Of a stretch of DNA of 64,000 nt, positions 9,561 to 17,783 are shown piece by piece (within the stretch, counting starts at the first letter, position 1; each line of letters begins with the position of its first letter). The notes beneath the pieces are model-generated. The model had not been told where the DNA came from and searched no databases. It saw only the letters and a list, made by a program, of their open reading frames with translations. The position numbers and the translations under genes are program-made. The stretch is from Acidobacteria bacterium UBA7540 (GTDB lineage: Bacteria > Acidobacteriota > Terriglobia > UBA7540), in NCBI GenBank assembly GCA_002478145.1, contig DLMI01000221.1:66807-130806 (forward strand). Direction: 5' to 3'.

Positions 9561-9795
9561 ATGAAAACCACGCGCTATTTCGAAGAGCAGGTCCTGCGCA
9601 AGCGGCCGTAGATCCACCGCGTAGTGCGAAAGGATCGTGGCGAATCCTCTGCGGCGTGAAACCCAGCCCGATGGCAGGATTCGTTACTGGGGAGTCGTGC
9701 CCGAACTGGGAGGGCGCGCGCTTCGCGTGGTGACGTTGGAAGACGGGGAGACGATTCACAACGCTTTCGCGGACCGCGATTTCAAGCTACCATAG
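9561..9795 (+). pseudogene. decayed partner gene of the DUF2283 protein
   Basis: From ATG 9561 the sequence reads MKTTRYFEEQVLRKRP, then TAG. In the next frame it continues as RIVANPLRRETQPDGRIRYW, GVVPELGGRALRVVTLEDG and ETIHNAFADRDFKLP, and stops at 9793-9795. The segments are collinear and resemble a family of about 80 residues that pairs with DUF2283 genes, so this copy carries both a nonsense codon (Tyr-to-stop likely) and a frameshift. DUF2283 genes are often beside a small toxin-like or DUF4258-like partner; that assignment is from memory. A sequencing error could explain the shift but less easily both lesions. Confidence 0.6.
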
Positions 9796-9815
9796 GGGAG
9801 TGGGAGGATAAACGG

Positions 9816-10031
9816 ATGAAGCTGCACTACTATGCGGAAACCGATTCCCTCTACATCGACCTCAACTCAAGGCCCAGCGCCGATTCGCGCGAAATCGCCG
9901 ACGGCTTGGTCATCGACTTCGACGCCCAAGGCAACATCGTCGGCATCGACATTGACCACGCCTCACAGAAACTCGACCTCAAGACACTCGAAACCGTCTC
10001 CTTACACCCGCTGACCGCGCGGCTTTCCTGA
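9816..10031 (+). CDS. DUF2283 family protein
   Basis: A 71-aa protein with the hallmark DUF2283 pattern: YYAETDSLYIDLNSRPSADS, then GLVIDFDAQGNIVGIDIDHAS. ATG 9816 has GGAGGATAAACGG upstream. The family is small, of unproven function, and commonly encoded next to a second small gene as a putative toxin-antitoxin-like pair. Here the upstream partner is broken, so this gene may be an orphan survivor, as expected if it is the antidote-like member. Heptad repeats of the CAATCNT type follow at 10058-10083. Confidence 0.8.
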   Translation: MKLHYYAETDSLYIDLNSRPSADSREIADGLVIDFDAQGNIVGIDIDHASQKLDLKTLETVSLHPLTARLS

Positions 10032-10071
10032 CTGCTGGTTCTGTATTCGCCGGACCTTCAATCGTCAATCA

Positions 10072-10545
10072 TCAATCGGCAATCCTACGGGCCCCCAGCC
10101 CCGAGTCCCGTGCCCCCAGGCCCGACCCGGGCCGGGGCTGGTGGAGGCGAAGAGGGAGATGGCGCGCATAGCGCTCAAAATCCTTATCCATCGTGAAGAC
10201 CGTCCAGTTGCGGCGCAGGGCGACCGAGCAGATGAGGAAATCAACAGTGGAGCCGCTCACGCCCGCGGCTCGGCAATGATTGCTTGCGAGAGCCGCTTCT
10301 TCGTAGTCCTCAACGCCCAACCGGGGGTCCTCAAAGGCTCTAAGGTCCTGCCGCAAGTGCTCGTACTGACTTCGGCTGCGAATTCCCGACAGCACCTCCT
10401 GCCGCACGGGACCGATCATCTGGGCGCGGCCTTCGCGGATCAGCTCCGCCAATTCGTCCCGGACAAGTTCTTCTTCCGCGCTGAGGCTCCGGGAGCGCCT
10501 GCGCAAAGCTAGCGACCACACGGAGGTGTCCACCAAGACCGTCAT
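10072..10545 (-). CDS. vapC: VapC-like PIN-domain toxin
   Basis: A 157-aa PIN-domain ribonuclease. MTVLVDTSVWSLAL carries the first metal-binding Asp (residue 6), VRQEVLSG the conserved Glu, and VDFLICSVALRRNWTVFTMDKDF the later acidic residues. VapC proteins cleave RNA and are neutralised by VapB. The start overlaps the vapB stop (10542-10545), a coupled antitoxin-toxin order. The last 20 or so residues (RPGSGLGARDSGLGARRIAD) are encoded by a GGGNCTN-type heptad repeat running to about 10130. The native protein probably ended near LRLHQ and has been extended by repeat DNA. Confidence 0.85.
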   Translation of the reverse strand: MTVLVDTSVWSLALRRRSRSLSAEEELVRDELAELIREGRAQMIGPVRQEVLSGIRSRSQYEHLRQDLRAFEDPRLGVEDYEEAALASNHCRAAGVSGSTVDFLICSVALRRNWTVFTMDKDFERYARHLPLRLHQPRPGSGLGARDSGLGARRIAD

Positions 10546-10742
10546 GCGCGCCGCCGCTCAGCCTTGTAGTCGTACCGGGGGTCGTAGTTAATGGTGCCGA
10601 AGCGTGCCAACAGCCGCAACTGCCGCCGACGTCTTATGTATTCATCGAGCGCGGCCGTTACGGCTTCTTTCTTCGTCTTGTGACGACCCACTCGGCGCGC
10701 CCTTTCGATCAAGCGGTCATCAAGAGCGAGATTTGTAGGCAT
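10542..10742 (-). CDS. vapB: VapB-like antitoxin
   Basis: A 66-aa type II antitoxin of the VapB (ribbon-helix-helix-like) kind: MPTNLALDDRLIERARRVGR then HKTKKEAVTAALDEYIRRR. The N-terminal part would bind operator DNA and the C-terminal tail (GTINYDPRYDYKAERRRA) would wrap the toxin. It precedes and overlaps vapC by 4 nt. The DUF2283 gene just beyond makes this a small stability-gene cluster. Confidence 0.85.
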   Translation of the reverse strand: MPTNLALDDRLIERARRVGRHKTKKEAVTAALDEYIRRRRQLRLLARFGTINYDPRYDYKAERRRA

Positions 10743-10754
10743 GATGAAACCTCA

Positions 10755-10805
10755 TTGCTCTCTTTAAATATCACACACAGTGACGTGTAAAGGCAAGTGT
10801 GAGCA
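10755..10805 (-). promoter_or_regulatory. possible vapBC promoter/operator
   Basis: Reading the minus strand upstream of vapB, TTTACA is followed after about 17 nt by TTTAAA. A partly palindromic TCACACACAGTGACGTGT lies within it (+ strand 10770-10787). Autoregulation by the VapBC complex at such a site is normal for the family. Neither box is a consensus match, so this is tentative. The rest of the 10743-11020 gap shows nothing clear. Confidence 0.3.
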
Positions 10806-11020
10806 AACGCAGACATAGTTGGCTGCAACTTCCTTCCCTTGATGCGGGTGTCCTTAGGACAAGTGACGAGCAAGCGTAGCGCAAACGTGTTTTCTTACGT
10901 CTGCGGCTCTTCGGTGGGGATTCTTGAACGAACCGCGGACTTACAAATCAGGTCCGTACTACCTTGCTCGATCAACCCTCCATTCATGGTCGGTCGCAAA
11001 GAATTGAGTGTGACGCGCCA

Positions 11021-11473
11021 CTACTCTCCTTTCGCCGACGCGGCCGACGGGTACCATACGGGACCCACTTCTCGCAAAAAAATCCGGGCGGTTACTGGAC
11101 CAATAAACTTGAACTCCTGTAAGTTGGCGGAAAGTTCTGCGGGCGTTTTTGACTGGGCAAGAAGACTGGTGAGCGAGCCATAGCGCTCCTTGAGCTCCTT
11201 GCAGACGTGGAGGAGTTTAGTGGCCGTGGAGAAGTCATAGCGGACATAGCGCGCCTCATCCAAGAGCCGCACTAGTTCATCCCACCCGGCGCGGAGGATG
11301 GCGTCGGGACTCAGTAGTCGAGCTGCGGCTAATGCCACAAAAGCTCGCTCGGCAACCTGCCGCTGAATCGGCTTGCCGAAGAGTAGACAAACCAAAAACC
11401 ATTTAAATAGCTCTTGCTCCTTTTTCGAGGACAGATGGATGCCTAGCTCTTCCGCAGAATATGTTCGCTTCAT
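11021..11473 (-). CDS. HhH (endonuclease III-like) protein, short
   Basis: A 150-aa protein. KEQELFKWFLVCLLFGKPIQRQVAERAF resembles the N-terminal helices of HhH-GPD DNA glycosylases, and LQEFKFIGPVTARIFLREV (about 118-136) is the helix-hairpin-helix motif. Family members are usually near 200 residues or more, and the catalytic Asp and FeS region that follow the hairpin in EndoIII are absent. It is thus a short relative or C-terminally shortened. Heptad repeats are not evident at its end. A DNA-binding role is inferred. It lies 23 bp downstream of kdsB on the same strand and could be cotranscribed with it. Confidence 0.6.
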   Translation of the reverse strand: MKRTYSAEELGIHLSSKKEQELFKWFLVCLLFGKPIQRQVAERAFVALAAARLLSPDAILRAGWDELVRLLDEARYVRYDFSTATKLLHVCKELKERYGSLTSLLAQSKTPAELSANLQEFKFIGPVTARIFLREVGPVWYPSAASAKGE

Positions 11474-11496
11474 CTTCGTCTCTCGCTAGAGGCCAG

Positions 11497-12237
11497 CTAC
11501 TCGATTGCTCCGGCAGCGAACAAGGCACTCACCCGCTGCAGGTCGGCCTCGGTGTCTACGCCGATGGTGTCATGCGGTGTCTCGGCTACCATGATCGGCA
11601 CGCCATTCTGCAAAAAGCGCAGTTGGTCCAGCTTCTCAGCTAACTCCAACGAGGATTGCGGTAAGGAGTGAAACAGGGACAGCGCCGCCCGCGTGTAAGC
11701 GTAAATGCCCAGGTGCTTGTAGTACTGAATCCCGCCTTGACCATCACGGTCGTAAGGAATGGGGTAGCGAGAGAAGTAAAGCGCGCGGCCTGAGTTGTCG
11801 GTCAGGACTTTGACATTGTTCGGATCCAGCGCTGCAACCGGGTCCATGGCGACCTTGAGGGTTGTGACCTGGACGTCTCCCTGCAAGAACGGCGTGAGCA
11901 GCAATTCGAAATGCGCCGGCCGCAGCATCGGCTCATCTCCCTGGATGTTCGCATAGACGTCCGCATCCGTCCGCGTCATTACTTCGTGCACACGGTCGGT
12001 TGGGGAGGGGTGGCGGCCGGTCAGGGTGACTGGAATGCCCTGCCCTTCACAGAACTGCTTCACTTCTTCGTTCTCCGTTGCCACCACCAGATCGGCAAGC
12101 AGCGCCGAACGTCGGGAATGGTGATAAACCCAGTAAAGCATCGGCTGGCCCGCAATTTCTCGAAGTACTTTTCCGGGCAGCCGAGTTGACCCCAGCCTTG
12201 CCGGGATGACTCCCAGTATCTTCGGACGAGCGCTCAT
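11497..12237 (-). CDS. kdsB: 3-deoxy-manno-octulosonate cytidylyltransferase
   Basis: A 246-aa cytoplasmic enzyme that makes CMP-KDO from CTP and KDO for lipopolysaccharide inner core. The N-terminus holds the nucleotide-binding GVIPARLGSTRLPGKVL (about residues 9-25), followed by DLVVATENEEV, TGRHPSPTDRVHEV and the diagnostic ANIQGDEP (about 95-102). ALYFSRYPIPY and KHLGIYAY come next, and EKLDQLRFL is near the C-terminus. Length matches the family. The gene stands alone rather than with kdsA or lpxK. Its presence supports a Gram-negative envelope. Confidence 0.95.
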   Translation of the reverse strand: MSARPKILGVIPARLGSTRLPGKVLREIAGQPMLYWVYHHSRRSALLADLVVATENEEVKQFCEGQGIPVTLTGRHPSPTDRVHEVMTRTDADVYANIQGDEPMLRPAHFELLLTPFLQGDVQVTTLKVAMDPVAALDPNNVKVLTDNSGRALYFSRYPIPYDRDGQGGIQYYKHLGIYAYTRAALSLFHSLPQSSLELAEKLDQLRFLQNGVPIMVAETPHDTIGVDTEADLQRVSALFAAGAIE

Positions 12238-12501
12238 GGTCTGTCCTCAGCTATGGTCATTATCCATATCATAATACCGGAAATTTGCATGAGGAGAGTA
12301 ACCTCTGAAAATAGAAGACCTTCTGGGTATCTATAATCCGCGGCAGGGATAGCTCCCACCTCTCCGAGTTCGGCTGCGGGCAGGTTTGAATTTCTTTCGC
12401 CTTGACTAGCACCAGAGCTGTGTCATACTGAGTATGCATGAGTATGCGCGAGTATGCCTGAGTGTGATGTGGCTCACCACCCAGGCTACAGCGGTGAAGA
12501 T

Positions 12502-12729
12502 ATGCCCAACCGAAAAAAGAAGATCTCAAAAGCGGAGTTCGTACGCAAGTTCACTGGCGAAGCCATGAAGTACTTGGAATCCCTGCCCCCGGGCGAGCGC
12601 GATGCCAGGATCGAAGCCTTCGGGAAGAGTGTTCTCAGCTCCTGCGCCCCCGAAACTGAAGCCAGATGTTCCACAGCCTCTGAAACTCGGGCGATTCCTC
12701 TTGCGGCCCGAGTTCGCGAATCGCGTTAA
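12502..12729 (+). CDS. small hypothetical protein
   Basis: A possible 75-aa product starting at ATG 12502 behind GGTGAAGAT. It begins MPNRKKKISKAEFVRKFTGE and continues AMKYLESLPPGERDARIEAF, which reads like a real small charged alpha-helical protein. After about residue 47 it overlaps the opposite-strand gene at 12635-12895, and its composition there is less protein-like. No family recognised. It may end earlier in other strains. Degenerate GAGTATG units lie just upstream at 12430-12462. Confidence 0.45.
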   Translation: MPNRKKKISKAEFVRKFTGEAMKYLESLPPGERDARIEAFGKSVLSSCAPETEARCSTASETRAIPLAARVRESR

Positions 12730-12895
12730 CAACCTCTCTGTCGTCGCAATTTCCGTTAGCAATCATCCTAACGAACTGACGCATTTTCCGCTCTTGAATT
12801 ATTGTCGAGGCCCTCTTGGGATGGCGCTTACCCCTTGTTGATTCCTCTTTCATGATATCGGCTAGCTCTTCGGACTTATCATCCTTTTGGACCAT
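12635..12895 (-). CDS. small hypothetical helical protein
   Basis: An 86-aa highly charged protein starting at ATG 12895: MVQKDDKSEELADIMKEEST, then IIQERKMRQFVRMIANGNCD and REVVNAIRELGPQEESPEF. The composition and predicted helices look genuine. No family recognised. It converges on and overlaps the + strand small gene by 95 bp. No promoter is clear in the 12896-13130 gap. Confidence 0.5.
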   Translation of the reverse strand: MVQKDDKSEELADIMKEESTRGKRHPKRASTIIQERKMRQFVRMIANGNCDDREVVNAIRELGPQEESPEFQRLWNIWLQFRGRRS

Positions 12896-13130
12896 GGTGG
12901 GCTACCTCTGCGCCGCAGTATACGTGCCGGGTCCCGGCGTCCTAATCAATCCCAGAAAGCACATTCGCTGAGAGGAGAGCGTCAATCGAACTGAGCGATA
13001 TTCCGAGCAAAACTGCTGCGCTCTTTTTCGAGACCAGCATCGGCCTTACAGGTTCGGCACTCATACGGACATCATGTGAAATATCCGCACATAAAAACAA
13101 GACCTTTTATTTGCTCGTTCTTGCGCTACA

Positions 13131-13538
13131 ATGGCGCACATGACCAAGAAAATGCACGAAGCTGGCATCAAGGCCGCAGAGACGAAACGCATCAACGAAG
13201 CATGGGGCAAGGCGCATGCCGCAGAACGTGCGAGCAAGAAAGCATTATTGAAGTATTGCGAAGCGCACGGGTGGCGTGTGGCCTTCTTTGAAGGCAAGAC
13301 TGGAGCACCACGCACAGGAATCATTGACGCCATCGCTTACCAGCTCGGCAGGCAGAACCCCGATGAAATGGAGTTGCGCTTGATTCAGTTGAAGGGCGGT
13401 AAGGCTGGCGTGACCGGGGAAGAAATTAGACGGCTCAAGGAAGCGGCGAACGCTCTTAGGGTTAGGTATCTGATTGCTGAGTTAGACGCAAAGACAGGAA
13501 ACCTTCAAATGCTGCCGGATGACCTAGAGGCAGGTTAG
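13131..13538 (+). CDS. hypothetical protein, possible PD-(D/E)XK nuclease-like fold
   Basis: A 135-aa basic protein. The N-terminal helix is rich in Lys and Ala; then GKTGAPRTGIIDAIAYQLGR and ELRLIQLKGGKAGV appear. An Asp in GIID followed about 20 residues later by a strand with QLK resembles the D...(D/E)XK core of restriction-endonuclease-like folds, with Gln in place of the usual acidic residue. This is inference only. Start ATG 13131 or 13140 (MTKKMHEAG); a TACAAT at 13127-13132 would even allow a leaderless mRNA from 13140. The end overlaps the opposite gene by 4 bp. Confidence 0.6.
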   Translation: MAHMTKKMHEAGIKAAETKRINEAWGKAHAAERASKKALLKYCEAHGWRVAFFEGKTGAPRTGIIDAIAYQLGRQNPDEMELRLIQLKGGKAGVTGEEIRRLKEAANALRVRYLIAELDAKTGNLQMLPDDLEAG

Positions 13539-13705
13539 GACTCGGCACGCCGGATAGTTTCTTGCACCGCTCGGAAGGCCACCTGATTGAAGTCCTCTCC
13601 CTCGATTACAGGATGCCGCAATTTGGCCTCACGTGCGTTTGGAGATTCCTTGCGCGTGGCTGGGTTCCGCTTCCGTCCTGACTTTAGCTTAGTTTTCTTT
13701 GGCAT
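13535..13705 (-). CDS. small basic hypothetical protein
   Basis: A 56-aa protein from ATG 13705, MPKKTKLKSGRKRNPATRKE, ending FNQVAFRAVQETIRRAES. The strongly basic N-terminus and short helical end fit a small nucleic-acid-binding protein, but I recognise no family. The frame extends to 13756, but the extra residues look non-native. It converges on the preceding gene with a 4-bp overlap, and the ATP synthase promoter lies behind it. Confidence 0.5.
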   Translation of the reverse strand: MPKKTKLKSGRKRNPATRKESPNAREAKLRHPVIEGEDFNQVAFRAVQETIRRAES

Positions 13706-13785
13706 GGCCGGAGTGTGGCAAAGGCTGAGACCGAGCGCAAGAGCCAGAAAATTCAAACCGTACCACTACCCCGACTTCCGGTTTC

Positions 13786-13814
13786 TTGACACCCCTGAAA
13801 AGGGCATGCTAAAT
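13786..13814 (+). promoter_or_regulatory. probable promoter of the ATP synthase operon
   Basis: TTGACA (13786-13791, a perfect -35 box) is followed after 17 nt by CTAAAT (13809-13814) as -10 box. It lies 54 bp upstream of the first atp gene and just behind a convergent gene end, as expected for the operon promoter. Confidence 0.55.
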
Positions 13815-13867
13815 TTCCTTTCTTTGAGGATGCGGCAGAAAGCTCTCTGTGAGGGTGCCCTTTAATC

Positions 13868-14341
13868 ATGGGCCAGACTCTTTCCCAGCTCGCGCAACTC
13901 TTTATCCAGACGATTCCAACGGTTATTTTCGTATTCGTCCTCTATGTCATTCTCCGCAGGTTCTTTTTTGGGCCGCTGACCGCAGTGTTGAAGAAGCGTG
14001 AGGAAGAAACCCAGGGCGCGGTGGCGCGTGCCCACGAGCAAGCGGCTGCGGCGGAGGAGAAAGCGCGTCAATACGAAGCTGCTTTCCAGGCTGCGCGGCA
14101 GGAAACATATCGCCACCGGGAGGCGGTTGGGCGCTCCATCCTTGAAGACCGGAAAGCAACCCTGAAGCGGGCGCACCAGCAGTCGGAAGCATTGCTCAGC
14201 GAAGCGCAGGCCAGCCTGGCAGCGGAGGTAGCTCAGCGCAAGAAGGAATTAGAGAGCACCTGCCAGTCTCTAGGCCAGGAGATAGCCGAGACGATCCTGG
14301 GAGGCGCCGCTCGGGATGGCGCAGGAAGGATTCAGCCTTGA
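13868..14341 (+). CDS. atpF: ATP synthase F0 subunit b' (first b-type subunit)
   Basis: A 157-aa peripheral-stalk subunit. One N-terminal membrane helix (about residues 13-33, IQTIPTVIFVFVLYVILRRFFF) is followed by the classic FGPLTAVLKKREEE turn. A long charged coiled coil runs to the C-terminus and would reach along the F1 head. It is the first gene of the atp operon and its stop overlaps the TTG start of the second b-type gene by 4 nt. Two different b-type genes imply a b/b' heterodimeric stalk, as in cyanobacteria and several other phyla. Confidence 0.9.
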   Translation: MGQTLSQLAQLFIQTIPTVIFVFVLYVILRRFFFGPLTAVLKKREEETQGAVARAHEQAAAAEEKARQYEAAFQAARQETYRHREAVGRSILEDRKATLKRAHQQSEALLSEAQASLAAEVAQRKKELESTCQSLGQEIAETILGGAARDGAGRIQP

Positions 14342-14976
14342 GGGTTTGCTTGCGCCGCGCCTTGACTCGATGGCTTTTCGCCGCCTGCCTAGTGGGCCTG
14401 GCTGGCTCGCTGGGTTTCGCTCGGACCTTTACCCAGGACCGCAGCCTTGCCTCCGCCCGCGCGGCAGAGAGTGAAGAGGCAGGCAAAAAGGCGGGACGCG
14501 AGTTACTTTACAAGTTTATTAACCTCGCGCTGCTCGTGGGAACCCTCGGATTCTTCTTGCGGAAACCCCTGGCTGGTTTCTTTGCCGAACGCTCTGCCTC
14601 CATCCGAAAGGGCCTGGAGGAAGGACGAAAGGCCCTGGAAGTATCCCAAGCCCAACTCAAGATCGTGGAGCAGAAGTTGCAGCATCTGGAGGAGGAGATT
14701 GCAGCCTTCAGGGCTTCCGCCGAGCGGGAAATGGAGGCGGAACGCCAGCGTTTGAAACTGGCGGCGGCCGAAGAGGCGGAGAAAATCCTCCAGTCCGCAC
14801 GCGCCCAGACCGAAGTCGCGGTTCGGGCCGCCAAGCTGGAATTGAAGAGCTACGCGGCCGAGCAGGCGGTCGAGTTGGCCGAGGAGATTATTCGCCGGCG
14901 CCTGGACGAGGCGGGCCGGAAACAACTGGTCAGTGATTTTCTGGCACGAGTCGAATCCAGGGCGCGGCAGAACTGA
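14338..14976 (+). CDS. atpF: ATP synthase F0 subunit b
   Basis: A 212-aa second stalk subunit starting at TTG 14338, which overlaps the previous stop; AGGAAGGA lies about 10 nt upstream. The N-terminus is longer than usual: a hydrophobic, possibly cleaved segment (about residues 10-27, RWLFAACLVGLAGSLGF), then the normal membrane helix FINLALLVGTLGFFLRKPLAGFF (about 60-82). A long Glu/Ala/Lys/Arg coiled coil ends in QLVSDFLARVESRARQN. The extra N-terminal segment is seen in a number of acidobacterial and deltaproteobacterial b subunits (from memory). Confidence 0.9.
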   Translation: MRVCLRRALTRWLFAACLVGLAGSLGFARTFTQDRSLASARAAESEEAGKKAGRELLYKFINLALLVGTLGFFLRKPLAGFFAERSASIRKGLEEGRKALEVSQAQLKIVEQKLQHLEEEIAAFRASAEREMEAERQRLKLAAAEEAEKILQSARAQTEVAVRAAKLELKSYAAEQAVELAEEIIRRRLDEAGRKQLVSDFLARVESRARQN

Positions 14977-14980
14977 GAAG

Positions 14981-15108
14981 AAGTCGAGAAGTCGAGAGTC
15001 GAGGGTCGAAAGGAAGAGGACCGAAATCGAAAGTAGATAACGCGCTAGGAAGGTGTTCTTACTTTCAACTTTCGACTTTCGACCCTCGACTCTCGACTCC
15101 TCGACTCA
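14981..15108. repeat. GTCGANN heptad inverted repeat (atpF-atpH gap)
   Basis: Left arm: tandem units of the type GTCGAGA, GTCGAGG, GTCGAAA. Right arm from about 15060 is the reverse-complement set (TTTCGAC, CCTCGAC, TCTCGAC). The loop is about 30 nt. The right arm ends about 17 nt before the atpH start and supplies the apparent open frame upstream of it. Confidence 0.85.
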
Positions 15109-15124
15109 GGTGATTCCCTTGCCC

Positions 15125-15658
15125 ATGGTGGTTGCAAATCGGTATGCACGCGCGCTCGCCGAAGTGGTGGCGGCGAGCGGCGATTACCGTAGGGTCCTCC
15201 AGGAGCTTCAGGACTTCGCGAGCGCTTACCGCGAAAGCCCCGAGCTGCAGGAAGTGTTCGTTTCGCCCGCCGTGGCGCTGCCGCAGAAGATGAACGTGCT
15301 TGTGGCGATCGGGCAAAAACTGGGCGAATCCCCGGTGACGCTGAATTTCTTGCGCGTGCTCCTGGCCAACTACCGGATGCCTTTACTCGAAGAAGCGGTC
15401 CAGGCTTATCGGAAGATAGCAAACGACCGATTGGGAGTAGTGCGAGTTACCGTCTCTTCGGCCTCGGACCTCTCGGAAACCGAGCGGGAAAGCGTGGCCG
15501 CGCGATTCAGGGAGTTGACTGGCAAGCAGGTAGAACTCGAGTTCCGAATCGACAGCGAATTGCTGGGTGGAATCCTGGCGCAGATTGGAAGCACGGTTTA
15601 CGACGGGTCTGTGCGGGGCAACTTGGCGCGGATCCGGGAGCAGTTGACGGCGCGATAA
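15125..15658 (+). CDS. atpH: ATP synthase F1 subunit delta
   Basis: A 177-aa subunit linking the F1 head to the b stalk. Start ATG 15125 gives MVVANRYARALAEVV, the standard delta beginning; the frame continues upstream only through repeat DNA. The N-terminal helical bundle is followed by the C-terminal signature region, with VTVSSASDLSETE, LTGKQVELEF and a GGILAQIGSTVYDGSVRGNL block (about 150-170), close to the family consensus. AGGTGA at about 15107 is a weak ribosome site placed in the edge of a heptad repeat. Confidence 0.93.
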   Translation: MVVANRYARALAEVVAASGDYRRVLQELQDFASAYRESPELQEVFVSPAVALPQKMNVLVAIGQKLGESPVTLNFLRVLLANYRMPLLEEAVQAYRKIANDRLGVVRVTVSSASDLSETERESVAARFRELTGKQVELEFRIDSELLGGILAQIGSTVYDGSVRGNLARIREQLTAR

Positions 15659-15764
15659 GGGGAATGAATGGCGGCGTGGGCCCCTTCTCGAGCGCCGTCC
15701 CGAGGTTTCGTGAAGTCGCGAAAACGCCGGCTGTGCAGCAGGGCGCTGAAAACTCGTTTAGCCT

Positions 15765-15848
15765 GTCATTCCGAGGAGCCGCAGGCGACGAGGAATCTCG
15801 TACGTGCTTTGTTTCCAGAGCGAGATTCCTCGCTTCGCTCGGAATGAC
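15765..15848. repeat. GTCATTCCGAG-type palindrome (atpH-atpA gap)
   Basis: Inverted repeat with arms GTCATTCCGAG...GAGGAATCTCG and CGAGATTCCTCG...CTCGGAATGAC around a short loop. The same family occurs at 32584-32706 inside the terminase gene, 63039-63124, and as one arm at 29497-29530. Translated copies give the familiar spurious peptide [11 protein letters not shown]. Confidence 0.9.
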
Positions 15849-15943
15849 AACGATCACAAACGTTTTTCAGCACCCTGCTAGACTGGGCCGGAAGGGGCAG
15901 AGCGGAGCTAGAAAGGCTGAAGCTGGTAGGGAGATGCAAGAGC

Positions 15944-17476
15944 ATGCCACAGATTAGAGCAGACGAAATCACCAAGATCATTCGCGAGCAGATTGAACAC
16001 TTCGACCGCGGTGTCTCGGTCACTGAAGTGGGCACGGTCATTTCCGTCGGTGACGGTGTGGCGCGTATCCATGGCCTGGACAACGTCATGGCGGGCGAAC
16101 TGGTCGAGCTGCCCCACGACGTGGCCGGCTTGGCGTTGAACCTGGAAGAAGACCGAGTGAGCGCCGTGCTCTTCGGTGACTACGTTAAGATTCAGGAAGG
16201 CGACACCGTCAAGCGCACCAAGCGCATCATGTCCGTGCCTGTGGGCGAGGCCTTGGTGGGGCGCGTGGTGGATGCGCTGGGGCGGCCGACCGACGACAAA
16301 GGGCCCATTCTGACTGACAAGTACATTCCCATTGAGAGACTGGCACCTGGCGTGATTGACCGCCAAAAGGTGCGCGAGCCATTACAGACCGGAATCAAAG
16401 CCATTGACGCCATGATCCCCATTGGTCGCGGCCAGCGCGAATTGATCATCGGTGACCGCCAAACCGGCAAGACCGCCATCATGCTCGACACCATTTTGAA
16501 CCAGCGCGGCGGGGACGTGATTTGCATTTACGTGGCCATCGGCCAGAAGCGTTCGACCATCGCGCAGGTCATCAAGACCCTGGAAGAACATGAGGCGATG
16601 AGGTACAGCATCGTAGTGGAGGCGAGTTCCTCGGACCCGGCCCCCATGCAGTACATCGCCCCTTATGCGGGATGCGCCATGGGGGAGTACTTCCGAGACA
16701 GCGGCAGGCACGCGCTGTGTCTTTACGATGATCTTTCCAAGCACGCAGTGGCTTATCGCGAAATCTCGCTGCTGCTGCGCCGGCCTCCCGGCCGTGAGGC
16801 TTACCCCGGTGACGTTTTCTACTTGCACTCGCGGTTGCTGGAGCGCGCCGCCAAGCTGAGCGATGCCCTGGGCGGCGGATCGCTCACGGCGCTCCCCGTC
16901 ATCGAAACGCAGGCGGGCGACATTTCCGCCTATATTCCGACCAATGTAATTTCGATAACCGACGGCCAGATCTATCTGCTGACCGACTTGTTCAACAGCG
17001 GCGTCCGACCCGCCGTGGACGCAGGCCTTTCGGTCTCGCGGGTGGGCGGCAACGCGCAGATCAAGGCCATGAAGCAAGTGGCCGGCACGCTGCGCCTGGA
17101 CTTGGCCCAGTACCGTGATGTGGCCGCCTTCGCCCAGTTCGGGAGCGACCTGGACAAAGCCACCCAGGCACAGCTCAACCGCGGGCAGCGCTTGACGGAA
17201 ATCCTCAAGCAGGGGCAGTACAGTCCGCTTCCGGTTGAAAAACAAATCCTCATCATCTTCGCGGGCACCAACGGCTACCTCGACAACCTGGAGATCGAAG
17301 ATTGCCAGCCCTTCGAGCTGGGGCTCTACGAATTCATGGATGCTTCCTACCCTTCGGTGGGGAGCCAGCTCATCCAGAAAAAACAGATCGACGAACCTTT
17401 GCGAGCGGAGATTGGCAAGATGCTGGATGAGTTCAAAGCCAAATTCCTGGCGGAGCGGAAGGCCAAGGTGGCCTGA
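15944..17476 (+). CDS. atpA: ATP synthase F1 subunit alpha
   Basis: A 510-aa non-catalytic nucleotide-binding subunit of the F1 head. It shows the N-terminal beta-barrel start [34 protein letters not shown], and a Walker A GDRQTGKT at about residues 170-177. It also has [20 protein letters not shown], the family signature [14 protein letters not shown], and the C-terminal helical domain. Length and motif positions match the E. coli-type alpha. It is followed by about 300 bp of hairpins before atpG, an unusually large gap for this operon. Confidence 0.98.
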   Translation: MPQIRADEITKIIREQIEHFDRGVSVTEVGTVISVGDGVARIHGLDNVMAGELVELPHDVAGLALNLEEDRVSAVLFGDYVKIQEGDTVKRTKRIMSVPVGEALVGRVVDALGRPTDDKGPILTDKYIPIERLAPGVIDRQKVREPLQTGIKAIDAMIPIGRGQRELIIGDRQTGKTAIMLDTILNQRGGDVICIYVAIGQKRSTIAQVIKTLEEHEAMRYSIVVEASSSDPAPMQYIAPYAGCAMGEYFRDSGRHALCLYDDLSKHAVAYREISLLLRRPPGREAYPGDVFYLHSRLLERAAKLSDALGGGSLTALPVIETQAGDISAYIPTNVISITDGQIYLLTDLFNSGVRPAVDAGLSVSRVGGNAQIKAMKQVAGTLRLDLAQYRDVAAFAQFGSDLDKATQAQLNRGQRLTEILKQGQYSPLPVEKQILIIFAGTNGYLDNLEIEDCQPFELGLYEFMDASYPSVGSQLIQKKQIDEPLRAEIGKMLDEFKAKFLAERKAKVA

Positions 17477-17529
17477 TAAAGCGGTGTTTGCACGTGGTGA
17501 CCTGAGTTAGAAGTTCGCTAGTCCAGTCA

Positions 17530-17692
17530 GCCCCGACTTGTCGGGGCGAAAGAATGTAGCCCACGTCGTAAGACGTGGGTCAAATGGCCGACCCCTCACC
17601 CCCGTCCCCTCTCCCGCCGAGGCGACCGGGAGAGGGGTGTCCCGCTCTGCGGGACGGGGTGAGGGCTTTCCACCCAGGGCTCACGCCCTGGG
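17530..17692. repeat. stacked GC hairpins in the atpA-atpG gap
   Basis: Four nested or adjacent inverted repeats: GCCCCGACTTGTCGGGGC (17530-17547); AGCCCACGTC/GACGTGGGT (17557-17580); a long CCCTCACCCC...GGGGTGAGGG pair (about 17593-17664) enclosing CCCCTCTCCC/GGGAGAGGGG; and CCCAGGGC/GCCCTGGG (17673-17692). The third type recurs at 28166-28321. No gene is seen in this 307-bp gap. Confidence 0.85.
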
Positions 17693-17783
17693 CTAAGATC
17701 TTGCGCCCCTACGGGGCTGCGGAACGACGGCCCGAAGGTGATCTGACCCAATTCGAAGCTAGTCCGCGAAAGACTGCGAAGTT

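Noticed and set aside
16382..17245. 287-codon open frame antisense to atpA
   Set aside because: Shadow frame; atpA is fully conserved on the other strand.
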